NCBI GenBank assembly: GCA_903907995.1
Contig: CAIVQH010000046.1
Location: forward strand, 62,001-126,000
Source: an uncultured Verrucomicrobiota bacterium
GTDB taxonomy: Bacteria > Verrucomicrobiota > Verrucomicrobiia > Limisphaerales > UBA9464
DNA length: 64,000 bases
Direction: 5' to 3'
The notes beneath the pieces were generated by a model. That model ran no database searches, had not been told where the DNA came from, and was given only the letters and a program-made list of their open reading frames with translations. Position numbers and translations under genes: made by a program. Shown here piece after piece: positions 55,831-63,707 of the stretch; positions within the stretch are counted from its first letter, which is position 1; each line of letters starts with the position of its first letter.

Positions 55831-55964
55831 GCAGCGTAAACTCGGTATCTGAGTTTTGAATGATTTACGGAACGGCAGGACATCTCCTTCAAGGTCGGCG
55901 GTTGCCGGCAGCCGGAGAGCCCACGCGCTTTGGCGCGTTCAGCTCAGGCAAGATTTAGAATTAA

Positions 55965-55983
55965 CTCTATATAGTCAATAGAG
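55965..55983 (-). promoter_or_regulatory. Palindromic operator overlapping the porin-operon promoter
   Basis: CTCTAT-N7-ATAGAG is an exact inverted repeat; on the minus strand it contains TTGACT, a good -35 box facing the porin gene. A nearly identical site precedes yezD at 56826-56844. An Rrf2-family regulator gene lies between the two. The rest of the gap 55831-56180 shows no gene. Confidence 0.65.
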
Positions 55984-56180
55984 ATTTAGTTTTAAACGCC
56001 AACAATCCCGGAGCAATTGCCGCTGGGAGCAGGAAAGAAAGCTCCGCCAAACGGGTTGGAGCATGGTTGGCCCAGCGACTGGTTGCTGGTCCGGGCGCGT
56101 CACCCAGGCTCAGGGGTCGGCCTGCGATGGTTCCCTAGCAATCGAGTGTGGAATTGTTCAGCCTGGGTGAGCTGAACCGC

Positions 56181-56639
56181 TCAGATGCTGAAATCGATGC
56201 CGGCAACGCCTTGGGCGAGTTTGTTCTGCTGGTCCAGCAGATCGGCAAAGGTGGTTTCGTCGAGGATCGCGGCGGTGGCGTCGCGGACCTGCTTCATGAT
56301 CGCGCGGATGGTGCAGGTCTTTTCGTCCAGGCATTCCCGGCAGGGCGCGTAGGCAGTCTGGCTGACACAGGGAATGGGAGCCAAAGGGCCGTCAATCAGA
56401 CGGATGACGCGGCCCAGAGTAATGGATTTGGCCGGCCGGTTCAGCGTGTAGCCGCCGCCTTTGCCCGGTCGGCTGTGGAGAATTCCCGCACTCTTCAGCT
56501 CGAGCAAAATGGCTTCCAGGAACTTCTTGGGCAGCCTTTCCTTCTCCGCGATATCGCGAATCAGCACCGGCGAACCCTGGCCGTGCTGGGCAAGGTACAG
56601 CAGCGCCCGGATTCCGTACTTGGCCTTTTGCGAAAGCAT
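56181..56639 (-). CDS. Rrf2-family transcriptional regulator
   Basis: 152 residues with an N-terminal winged helix (MLSQKAKYGIRALLYLAQHG, then RDIAEKERLPKKFLEAILLE and GGGYTLNRPA). Cysteines at APCRECLDEKTC match in part the Fe-S ligand region of IscR-type members, so sensing by a cluster or by thiols is possible. CymR, in the same family, represses sulfur-assimilation genes in Gram-positives. Here the neighbours are a sulfate-binding protein, an anion porin and YezD, so a sulfur role is inferred. Confidence 0.92.
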   Translation of the reverse strand: MLSQKAKYGIRALLYLAQHGQGSPVLIRDIAEKERLPKKFLEAILLELKSAGILHSRPGKGGGYTLNRPAKSITLGRVIRLIDGPLAPIPCVSQTAYAPCRECLDEKTCTIRAIMKQVRDATAAILDETTFADLLDQQNKLAQGVAGIDFSI

Positions 56640-56825
56640 TCTGAGAGCAGTCTAGCGATCCGGTGCAGAAATTGGCAGGAAAAAGCGCTTTCGCAATGCC
56701 AATGGGGACCGGCCGTTTGCAGGCAGGAAGCTGACTTCGCGGCACGTTGCATCCCACCGGCTGGCAACCCGATCGCAGCCTTCAATCCGTTACGCTCGAA
56801 TGCTTAGACTGATTTTTTATTTAAA

Positions 56826-56844
56826 ATCTATTGACTTGATAGAG
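56826..56844 (+). promoter_or_regulatory. Palindromic operator upstream of yezD
   Basis: ATCTAT-N7-ATAGAG, with TTGACT embedded on the plus strand. Aligned in the direction of the downstream gene, it shares TCTATTGACT-N2-ATAGAGTT with the porin-operon site. It lies 90 bp upstream of the yezD start in an AT-rich island within GC-rich DNA. The remaining part of 56640-56933 shows no gene. Confidence 0.65.
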
Positions 56845-56933
56845 TTTAAAATTGAAAACTCTGTACACACGCCGCTCGCGTTGAGTGTGGAACTGCCATC
56901 AGGTAAGTCAGCAAACCCAACCCTGCATCACCC

Positions 56934-57170
56934 TTGAGTACATCTTTAGCCAACGAAGGCCGGGCAACGGTCCTGCCGTCCCATTCCACCTCCCTGCGCC
57001 CTGAAGAGGTGCTCCCGAAAGAGATCTCCAGCCTGGTCGCCGCCGCCATTGCCGGACTTGAATTTGGGTCGGTCGAAATCACCGTCCACAATTCGCGCGT
57101 CGTGCAGATCGAACGCCACGAACGCATCCGCCTTGCGTCACCGGGCGAAGGGAAAAAAGGAGGAATTTGA
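56934..57170 (+). CDS. YezD/DUF2292 family small protein
   Basis: 78 residues from a TTG start. The conserved part is AIAGLEFGSVEITVHNSRVV followed by QIERHERIRL, the DUF2292/YezD signature. Members are usually encoded beside sulfate or sulfonate assimilation genes; their role is unknown. The start codon is uncertain because the N-terminal 25 residues are poorly conserved. The matching operator upstream puts it in the same predicted regulon as the porin and sulfate-binding protein. Confidence 0.85.
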   Translation: MSTSLANEGRATVLPSHSTSLRPEEVLPKEISSLVAAAIAGLEFGSVEITVHNSRVVQIERHERIRLASPGEGKKGGI

Positions 57171-57180
57171 GATTCAGAGG

Positions 57181-57403
57181 CAGGGCTGAAAGCCAGTCCG
57201 AAGGATGCCTGGGGTGAAGCAAGCTAGGCGAGCGGAGCCCCAGGTTGCCCAGCCAAACAAGGTCGAGCGCTGTAAGTGCGAAAGGTCGGCCTCCCTTTGG
57301 GTCAGGCCTTCAGCCCTCGAACGGATCACGAGCGCTTGCCCTGGGGCTGCGCTCGCGCGGCTCGCTCCACCGCAGGCATTATTGGGACAGGCTTTCAGCC
57401 CTG
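57181..57403. repeat. Long inverted-repeat element (GGGCTGAAAGCC type)
   Basis: Left arm 57181-57243 begins CAGGGCTGAAAGCCAGTC and right arm 57340-57403 ends GGCTTTCAGCCCTG. The arms match as inverted copies along about 64 bp, with clusters of mismatches. The 96-bp centre contains a further CCTTCAGCCCTCG. No transposase is present, so it may be a non-autonomous element. Confidence 0.75.
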
Positions 57404-58012
57404 ACCATGAGGGCAGTCCTCCTCTCCACTCTCGGGAGCGGACGAATCGTTGGCCGCCGACCGGTGCATGCCAGGCGCAGGAAGGGCTGGGCTTCTTCTT
57501 TGTTTTTTGGTTGTTAACTCCAATGCCGCTTCTGCAATCGGACAAAAAAAGTCACAGCCATCTTGCAAATTCCCTACAGTGCGCCCGCGACCCCTGTTTG
57601 GCGAAGCGCAGCCCTAGGCATCGCGGCATCTCATTTCAGAGACTCAAATAGCACCCGGCCGGCCCGGCTTCGGGCCGATGGTTCCGCGTCGGCGCTGACC
57701 GGGCCGAGAGTACTTCGGCAGCAGGCCACCGATCGGAAGCAGAGAAATGACAGGGCCTCCTGACGTCGTCTCCTGCCTCGTCGATTCTCGCGACAATGTA
57801 AGGAGGCTCAAACTTCGTTCCCCAGCCATGGGCCTCATTCGCTTCTGAATGCAACCTGCGCGCCGTGCTCGTCACTCCTCATTCGTCACTCCTCATTCGT
57901 CACTTGTCACTCGCCCACACTCTTCTTCGAATGCCTTTTCCCGCGAACGCGTCAACGGCCCGCGTTTGACAGCGCCACCGGTTGCGCCGCTACTCTCCGC
58001 CAACAAGTTCAC
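57404..58012. other. Non-coding stretch
   Basis: About 600 bp with no supported gene. It contains the heptad array at 57870-57918. Short open frames here show no homology to families I know and no ribosome-binding sites. A CTTTGTTTTTTGGTTGTT run at about 57498-57515 resembles one arm of the hairpin at 62692-62752. Confidence 0.6.
57870..57918. repeat. Heptad array of the CGTCACT family
   Basis: Six or seven consecutive 7-nt units: CGTCACT and CCTCATT alternate twice, then CGTCACT, TGTCACT and CGCCCAC. The two 14-nt pairs are perfect copies. It ends about 95 bp before the start of the cytochrome/SUMF1 gene; no inverted partner is seen. Confidence 0.85.
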
Positions 58013-59770
58013 ATGAACCGTATCTTTGCCGTCACCCTCACCGCGCTGGCCGTCGCCGGCAGCACCGCCTTTGCCGCCGACCCGGTGGACTTCAAGAAGC
58101 AGGTCAAACCCATCCTGGAGGTCAACTGTCTCAAGTGCCACGGCCCGGAGAAGCCCAAGGGCAAGCTCTCGCTCGTGAGCCTCGCCGATGCGCTCAAGGG
58201 CGGCGAGAATGGCGCGGCCCTTGTGCCGAAAGATCCCGCCAAGTCGCCGCTCTACACGAGCACCACCCTGCCCAAAGACGACGACAAGGCCATGCCCCCG
58301 AAGGGTGACCGCCTCAGCGCCGCGCAGCAGGCCACGCTGAAAACCTGGATCGAACAGGGCGCGCCCTGGCCCGGCGACGTCAAGCTGGCGCAGGCCGAGA
58401 AGGTGGATTTCGTGAAGCAGATCCAGCCGATCTTCGAGGTCAACTGCGTCGGCTGCCATCACGAGGGCCACGCGAAGGGTGATCTGCGAATGGATTCGAA
58501 GGCCGAGTTCTTCAAGTCCAAGGACATCGTCCCCGGCGATGCGGCCGCGTCGAAGGTTTTCACCTCCACCGCCCTTCCCGCCGATCACGACGACCTGATG
58601 CCGCCGAAGAAAAAGGGCGGTCCGCTGCAACCGCCTCAGATTGAGCTCATCCGCAACTGGATCAACCAGGGTGCCGAGTGGCCCGATGGCGTGGCGCTTT
58701 CCCAGAAGGAGGCCGCCGCCACCACGACGCGTGACATGGCCGCCGTCTATGCGGCAATCCACGCGCTGCTGGTGAAGAACAGCACGGTCGCCCCCGGCAC
58801 GAAGCTCGAGAACTTCTCCGAGACCATTCCCGGCACGCCGGGCACCTTCGACATGGTTGCGATCCCGGGCGGCGAGTTCCTGATGGGCAGCCCCGACAGC
58901 GAGGCCGGTCGCAAGCCCGACGAGAAACAGCACAAGGTGAAGATCGATCCCTTCTGGATGGGCAAGACCGAGGTGACCTGGAACGAGTACGAGCTGTTCC
59001 AGTTCCCCGCCTTCGAGAAGGGCACGAACGTCAGCACCGAGCGCGTGGACCGCGAGCTGATGATCTTCCTCAACTTCCCGCCCCCGGCGGATGGCGGCAA
59101 TCCCTACGTCGGCAAGGAAGCCGACGCCGTCAGCCGGCCCACGACGCCCTACGTCGAGATGAGCTTCGGCATGGGCAAGGATGGATTCCCGGCCATCAGC
59201 ATGACGCACATGGCGGCGCTGTATTACTGCCGCTGGCTCTCGGCCAAGACCGGCCATTTCTACCGCCTGGCCACCGAGGCCGAGTGGGAGTACGCCGCCC
59301 GCGCCGGCACCACGACGAAGTACTTCTGGGGCGATGATCCGAAGCAGGCCGGCGACTACGCCTGGTTCTCCGACAATTCCGACGGCAAGTACCAGAAGGT
59401 CGGCAAGAAGAAGCCGAACCCCTGGGGTCTCTACGACATGATCGGCAACGTGTCCGAGTGGACCATGGACGGCTACAAGGCCGACGCCTACACCACCCTG
59501 CCTTCGGATAATCCATGGCTGCCCGGCTTCGCGGAATACCCGCACGTCGCCCGCGGCGGCTCCTGGGACGACGACATCGACGGGCTCCGCATCGCCGCGC
59601 GCAAGCCGAGCGACAAGGACTGGAAGATGCGCGATCCGCAGCTCCCGAAGTCCAAGTGGTACCTCACCGACGCCCAATTCCTCGGCTGGCGCGTGGTGCG
59701 CCCGCTGAAGGTCCCGGCCACGCCGGAGGAACTGGCCAAGGTCTGGACCAGCTTCCCGCCGAAGAAGTAG
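58013..59770 (+). CDS. Exported protein with two cytochrome-c domains and a SUMF1-like domain
   Basis: 585 residues with a signal peptide (MNRIFAVTLTALAVAGSTAF). Two planctomycete cytochrome-type domains carry heme sites CLKCH (about residue 40) and CVGCH (about 146). From about 275 an FGE-sulfatase (SUMF1) domain follows: MVAIPGGEFLMGSPDSEAGR, YRLATEAEWEYAARAG, GNVSEWTMDGY and ARGGSWDDDIDGLRIAARKP. The active-site cysteines that catalytic formylglycine enzymes have after RGGSW are absent, so this is a binding or structural version. Monocistronic; probably periplasmic or surface-exposed. Confidence 0.92.
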   Translation: MNRIFAVTLTALAVAGSTAFAADPVDFKKQVKPILEVNCLKCHGPEKPKGKLSLVSLADALKGGENGAALVPKDPAKSPLYTSTTLPKDDDKAMPPKGDRLSAAQQATLKTWIEQGAPWPGDVKLAQAEKVDFVKQIQPIFEVNCVGCHHEGHAKGDLRMDSKAEFFKSKDIVPGDAAASKVFTSTALPADHDDLMPPKKKGGPLQPPQIELIRNWINQGAEWPDGVALSQKEAAATTTRDMAAVYAAIHALLVKNSTVAPGTKLENFSETIPGTPGTFDMVAIPGGEFLMGSPDSEAGRKPDEKQHKVKIDPFWMGKTEVTWNEYELFQFPAFEKGTNVSTERVDRELMIFLNFPPPADGGNPYVGKEADAVSRPTTPYVEMSFGMGKDGFPAISMTHMAALYYCRWLSAKTGHFYRLATEAEWEYAARAGTTTKYFWGDDPKQAGDYAWFSDNSDGKYQKVGKKKPNPWGLYDMIGNVSEWTMDGYKADAYTTLPSDNPWLPGFAEYPHVARGGSWDDDIDGLRIAARKPSDKDWKMRDPQLPKSKWYLTDAQFLGWRVVRPLKVPATPEELAKVWTSFPPKK

Positions 59771-59782
59771 GCGCGGAGAGAA

Positions 59783-59905
59783 GCACCAAGGACCAAGCTC
59801 CAAGCCCCAATGAAACTTCAGCGCCAAGCTTCAATGCTTCGGCGCCATTGGGGCTCGCAGGTTGAAGTTTCTCTGGCGCTTGGAGCTTGTTGATTGGTGC
59901 TTCAA
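59783..59905. repeat. Heptad-repeat hairpin, CCAAGCT family
   Basis: Left arm units AGCACCA, AGGACCA, AGCTCCA, AGCCCCA and ATGAAAC continue in register; the right arm is their inverted copy (TTGGTGC, TTGGAGC). The arms align over about 58 bp with a majority of identical positions. It lies between convergent genes, where it may act as a terminator, and shares the ATGAAACTTCA core with the repeat at 11106-11248. Confidence 0.88.
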
Positions 59906-59909
59906 TTGC

Positions 59910-61367
59910 TCACGCCGACGCCGAAATGTCCTTCAGATCGGCGCGCACGCTCTGGTAACTCGTGCTGAAGGCCATGGCGTCGGGCTGCGGGGTGACACCG
60001 TTCTGCGAGCAATACTGCGCGTAGGTGTCGGGCCACCAGTTGCGGTGCTGGGTCAGTCCCTGCTGCCGCCACTCCTCCCAGCCCATCAGCACCTTGCTCC
60101 AGCAGCGGTCGCCATAGGCCACGGCCTCGTGCGCGCTGGGCATGTCGCTCACGTACCAGTCACGGCCCACCCGGGCGTGCAGCACCTCGTCGGCCCAGTC
60201 GAAATCCTGGAACGTGGCCGCCAGCGGATTCTTTGACATCACACCAACTTCCCACTCGTGGCGTTTGCCGGTTTTCGGCATGAGACCCTGCTCGATGAAG
60301 TACAGCACGGCGTGGCGTTCCTTCGGAGTGAGCTGCGTGTTGAGCCCGAGCGACCAGGTGAAATTGACCATGACGTTGCGCGGCCAGTCCACACCCACGC
60401 TGGCGAAGCCGACCTCGCCCATCATGGCGTGGCGGGCCTCGTCCCAGAGCTGGCGCGTCAGGTCGCGGTAGTAGCCCCACGGCTTGTCGGGCGTTTCGGC
60501 GAGGATGCTGGCCATCATCTCCGGCACGTCGATCTCGCGCAGCCGCTTGTAGAACATCAGCAGCACCTTGCCATCGAGGGGCTGCTTTTCGTCGTAAAGA
60601 AATACTTCCGCGTTGACCCCCATGTTGTACGGGTCGGGAAAACGTTCGTCGCGTCGCGGCTTGCCGTCGAAGCGGAACGGTTTTGCCGAATTCCGCCGCG
60701 TCGGGAGCGCGCTGGCGGCGGGTTCCGCGCCCGGTTCGGGAACGCTGGCCAGGGCGGCACAGAGAACCGCCAGCCCGTCCAGCGCCTGGGCCCGGTCGTC
60801 GGGCGAAACCAGCGCGCTGATCGCCTGGCGTCCGTAGGCGAGCATCTCTTCGACTTCGGTCAGCGCGAAGCGCAGCAGACGCCGCGTCGGCTGGTCGGCC
60901 AGCACGTGCGTGATATCTTGGTGCCGCTGCAACCCATCCCGCAACTCCGGCAGCGCGAGCTCGTAGAGGCCGAGCAGCAGCTCCGCCGTGGTGGGTGCGC
61001 CGAGGATTTCATCGAACAGCAACTCCAGCCCCGGATGGGGAACCTTCTCGAGCCCCAGGGGCGGTTCGCGCATTTCGCCCACGCGGGCGCGGAGCGCCGT
61101 GACATGCTCGGCACACAGGTGGGCGTGATAGCTGAACGCCATCTTCAGCTCGTAAATCGGCTCCGCCGTAAGTCGGGCGATGAAAATCTGGTGCAGCCGC
61201 CTTAGGGCATAGTGGTGGACCTTGAGGCAACGGACGCTCTCCTCGACGGACAGCCCCGGATTCACCGCCTCCGTGAAGGAACCGAGCCCGGCGAGCGCGG
61301 GGAGATTGCGGTAGGTTGCATAGCCGGCGGCGAACTGGCGGGCGGTTTCGGAGGCGGGAGCAGGCAT
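59910..61367 (-). CDS. Ferritin-like diiron protein, unknown substrate
   Basis: 485 residues from ATG 61367 (MPAPASETARQFAAGYATYR). Repeated helix signatures with acidic/His ligands are seen: AEPIYELKMAFSYHAHLCAE, LTEVEEMLAYGR, RQLWDEARHAMMGE and WADEVLHARVGRDW. DEARH and DE-x-x-H are typical of ferritin-like diiron folds such as those of the DUF455 group. No signal peptide is present. The function, perhaps an oxygenase or oxidase, cannot be assigned; no partner gene is evident. Confidence 0.75.
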   Translation of the reverse strand: MPAPASETARQFAAGYATYRNLPALAGLGSFTEAVNPGLSVEESVRCLKVHHYALRRLHQIFIARLTAEPIYELKMAFSYHAHLCAEHVTALRARVGEMREPPLGLEKVPHPGLELLFDEILGAPTTAELLLGLYELALPELRDGLQRHQDITHVLADQPTRRLLRFALTEVEEMLAYGRQAISALVSPDDRAQALDGLAVLCAALASVPEPGAEPAASALPTRRNSAKPFRFDGKPRRDERFPDPYNMGVNAEVFLYDEKQPLDGKVLLMFYKRLREIDVPEMMASILAETPDKPWGYYRDLTRQLWDEARHAMMGEVGFASVGVDWPRNVMVNFTWSLGLNTQLTPKERHAVLYFIEQGLMPKTGKRHEWEVGVMSKNPLAATFQDFDWADEVLHARVGRDWYVSDMPSAHEAVAYGDRCWSKVLMGWEEWRQQGLTQHRNWWPDTYAQYCSQNGVTPQPDAMAFSTSYQSVRADLKDISASA

Positions 61368-61548
61368 ATTGTATGGCCTTTGGTTAACGCATCTGGCGCG
61401 CAAGGCAATCTTGGTTATGCCGGCCCGGCGGCCAGTTTTGCCACAACGGGTTTCTCACGTCTGACAGTGGCCAGCCCCATGCTTTTTCTCATTCCCGTCC
61501 GGTTGTGTTGAGTGGCGCGTTGCAGTGTTTACCTAACCTCTCATTCCC

Positions 61549-62640
61549 ATGAAGGCTCTCACCAGTCACAAGCACATCCTCATTGCGGCGGCATCGCTCG
61601 CGCTCGGAAGTTCCGTTCACGCGCAGTTCATGACGCTGATCAATGACTTCAACAATCCCGCCAACAAGGGCACCGCCGACATCGACTTCGGCACGCGCTT
61701 CCTCGCCGCCGGCGGCGGTGCGGCCACGGTGTTCAACGACAACGGCGTCAACAATGCCGGCGTCAACGGCCAGTACGGCCGCCTGGTTGATCCGGGCAAT
61801 CCCATCGCGAACGGCGCGAACTTCAAGCAGACGGCCGGCTGGGTCGGCGGTGTGCCCGTGAACAACACGGTCGGCGCGCTGAACCCCGGCGTGCTCACCC
61901 ACTTCGAACCGCGGCAGGCCTCACCGGACGGCACGCTGAACAACTTCGGCGCGGGCCGCATGAGCGTGTTCGCCAACAACAACGGCATCTGGCTGGGCAA
62001 CAACTGGTCGCTCTCCGATCCCAAGAACACCGTGGGCCAGGCGCGCGGTACCGACGGCTCGGTGATCGAGATGGAGACCACCGGCAGCTGGACAGCCAAC
62101 CAGGGCCTGAACGGCCTGACCTTCGGACTCGGAGCCGGGTTCGCCGTCAATCTCAAGGCGGCGGGCAACTACGTCGCGCTCTCCATCACCGGCGCCTACC
62201 GCGTGAACGGCGGCGCGTGGAGCTTCTTCAACCCGATCGTCTTCGCGGCGGACGGGGCGGGCGGTCAGCCGGATTTCCTCTCGGCTGATTTCAGCAAACC
62301 GGGCCAGGCATGGTTGAAGGACGGCGTGGCGGGAAATGATGTGACCGCCGGGTACACCACCTGGGGCCTGAGCACCAAGGTGATCGGCCAGGCGGGCAAC
62401 CCGGCCGTCAATGTCGGCAACCGTGTGGACTTCAAGGCGTACTTCACCGCGATTGTCGATCCCGACGCGGATGCCGATTTCGCCGACATCCCGGCGAGCG
62501 AAGCGCCCGCCTACGATTTCGGCAGCGAGTTCCAGCCGGTGCCGGAACCGTCGGAATACGCGGCCGTCGCCGCGCTGGGGCTGGTGGGCTTCGGAGCTTG
62601 GCGGAAGCTGAAGGCGCGCCAATCCGCAGCCAGTGCATAA
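61549..62640 (+). CDS. PEP-CTERM sorted secreted protein
   Basis: 363 residues with an N-terminal signal (HILIAAASLALGSSVHA) and a C-terminal VPEPSEYAAVAALGLVGFGA followed by WRKLKARQ. That Pro-Glu-Pro motif, helix and basic tail form the exosortase sorting signal. The body is rich in Gly and Asn with no recognised enzymatic motif, so it is probably a surface or matrix protein. No exosortase gene is in the window. Confidence 0.9.
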   Translation: MKALTSHKHILIAAASLALGSSVHAQFMTLINDFNNPANKGTADIDFGTRFLAAGGGAATVFNDNGVNNAGVNGQYGRLVDPGNPIANGANFKQTAGWVGGVPVNNTVGALNPGVLTHFEPRQASPDGTLNNFGAGRMSVFANNNGIWLGNNWSLSDPKNTVGQARGTDGSVIEMETTGSWTANQGLNGLTFGLGAGFAVNLKAAGNYVALSITGAYRVNGGAWSFFNPIVFAADGAGGQPDFLSADFSKPGQAWLKDGVAGNDVTAGYTTWGLSTKVIGQAGNPAVNVGNRVDFKAYFTAIVDPDADADFADIPASEAPAYDFGSEFQPVPEPSEYAAVAALGLVGFGAWRKLKARQSAASA

Positions 62641-62655
62641 CCGGATGAAACCGGG

Positions 62656-62683
62656 GCCGCGCCCGAACGGGGCGCGGCTTTTT
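62656..62683 (+). terminator. Terminator of the PEP-CTERM gene
   Basis: GCCGCGCCC-GAAC-GGGGCGCGGC forms a GC-rich stem with a tetra/penta-loop followed directly by TTTTT. It ends 43 bp after the stop codon and is a standard intrinsic terminator. Confidence 0.9.
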
Positions 62684-62691
62684 AAATCCCT

Positions 62692-62752
62692 CTTTGTTCC
62701 TTCGTTTCTTGGTTGTTCAAAAACAAAACCACCAAAAAAAATAGGAACAAAG
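62692..62752. repeat. Heptad-type hairpin, CTTTGTT family
   Basis: CTTTGTTCC at the left pairs with GGAACAAAG at the right, with further pairing of TTGG/CCAA and TGTT/AACA inside. Units CTTTGTT, CCTTCGT and TTCTTGG have a 7-nt period. It lies between two convergent genes just after the terminator. Confidence 0.65.
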
Positions 62753-62772
62753 TCAGGGCTTGAACTTGCGGC

Positions 62773-63702
62773 TCACGACGGGAACAGGTTTTTCGCCAGC
62801 GTGCCCGTCACCGTGACCTGTGGGGTGTTCACGACCTGGCTGAGCCGCAGGTCCAGCGCGACGGAGCAGAGCGAGTAGGCGAGCTCGGGCGTCAGGCCGA
62901 ACTTCGCGACGAGAAAATCAATTGCGTGGTTCACGACGTTGCGGACGGCGTCCATGGTCTGCGGAGCGCTCGCGATGAAGGCCCAGCTTCCTCGGTCGGG
63001 CAGCAGCGCGGGACGCGCGGGCGGCAGTTCGGCGAACGGCTCGTCGAGCTTCAGGTCCTTGCGCACCGTCAGCCGGAACTCCGCCTGCATCGGGCACTCG
63101 ATGCCGTTGATGCAGACCTCGCCGTTGCCCTGCGCGGCATGGCCATCGCCGGCCGAGAACAGCGCGCCCTCGTTGAAGACGGGCAGATAAAGCGTGGTGC
63201 CCGGCACCAGGTCGCGCACGTCGAGATTGCCGCCGAACGATCCGGGCGGCCGCGTGCGGTGCTCGCCCGGCTCCGGCGGGCACACGCCGACGATACCGAG
63301 GAACGGCGCCAGCGGCAGCGTCACCGGCGCGAGCGAGGTTGAGAAATCGCCGTCGAGCTTCCAGATGAAGAGGTGCGGATTCGTAAAGCGGTCTGGCAGC
63401 GAGCCGAGCCCGTTCACCAGGCTGGTCCAGCCCCAGCCACGGTGCTCGATGCGCCGGATTTCAATCTCCAGCACATCACCGGGCTTCGCATCCTTGACGA
63501 AGACAGGGCCGGTGATCGTGTGGACCTTCGTCCGGTCAATCTTGAGGTAGTCGGTGAGCGTGGAGGTCGGCGTGACCTGCGCACCGCTTGAATCCAGGCA
63601 GTCCATGACCACCACGTCGCCGCTCGCGACTTCGAGGGCGGGCTTGAGCGCCTTGTTCCAGCGATCGTGCGTGTGCGGCGGGGCAAGGTGATGAGTGGGC
63701 AT
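62773..63702 (-). CDS. Acetamidase/formamidase family protein
   Basis: 309 residues from ATG 63702 (MPTHHLAPPHTHDRW); longer in-frame starts run into the upstream RidA gene. Family blocks include VVVMDCLDSSGAQV, DVLEIEIRRIEHRGWGW, FGGNLDVRDLVPGTTLYLPV, SAGDGHAAQGNGEVC and AYSLCSVALDLRLSQVVN. These enzymes hydrolyse small amides such as formamide. It is 5 nt downstream of the RidA gene, so the two form an operon probably handling reactive amides or enamines. Confidence 0.93.
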   Translation of the reverse strand: MPTHHLAPPHTHDRWNKALKPALEVASGDVVVMDCLDSSGAQVTPTSTLTDYLKIDRTKVHTITGPVFVKDAKPGDVLEIEIRRIEHRGWGWTSLVNGLGSLPDRFTNPHLFIWKLDGDFSTSLAPVTLPLAPFLGIVGVCPPEPGEHRTRPPGSFGGNLDVRDLVPGTTLYLPVFNEGALFSAGDGHAAQGNGEVCINGIECPMQAEFRLTVRKDLKLDEPFAELPPARPALLPDRGSWAFIASAPQTMDAVRNVVNHAIDFLVAKFGLTPELAYSLCSVALDLRLSQVVNTPQVTVTGTLAKNLFPS

Positions 63703-63707
63703 GGGAT

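Noticed and set aside
57205-57651. Short open frames between yezD and the cytochrome/SUMF1 gene
   Set aside because: They are translations of an inverted repeat, with no ribosome-binding sites or family similarity.
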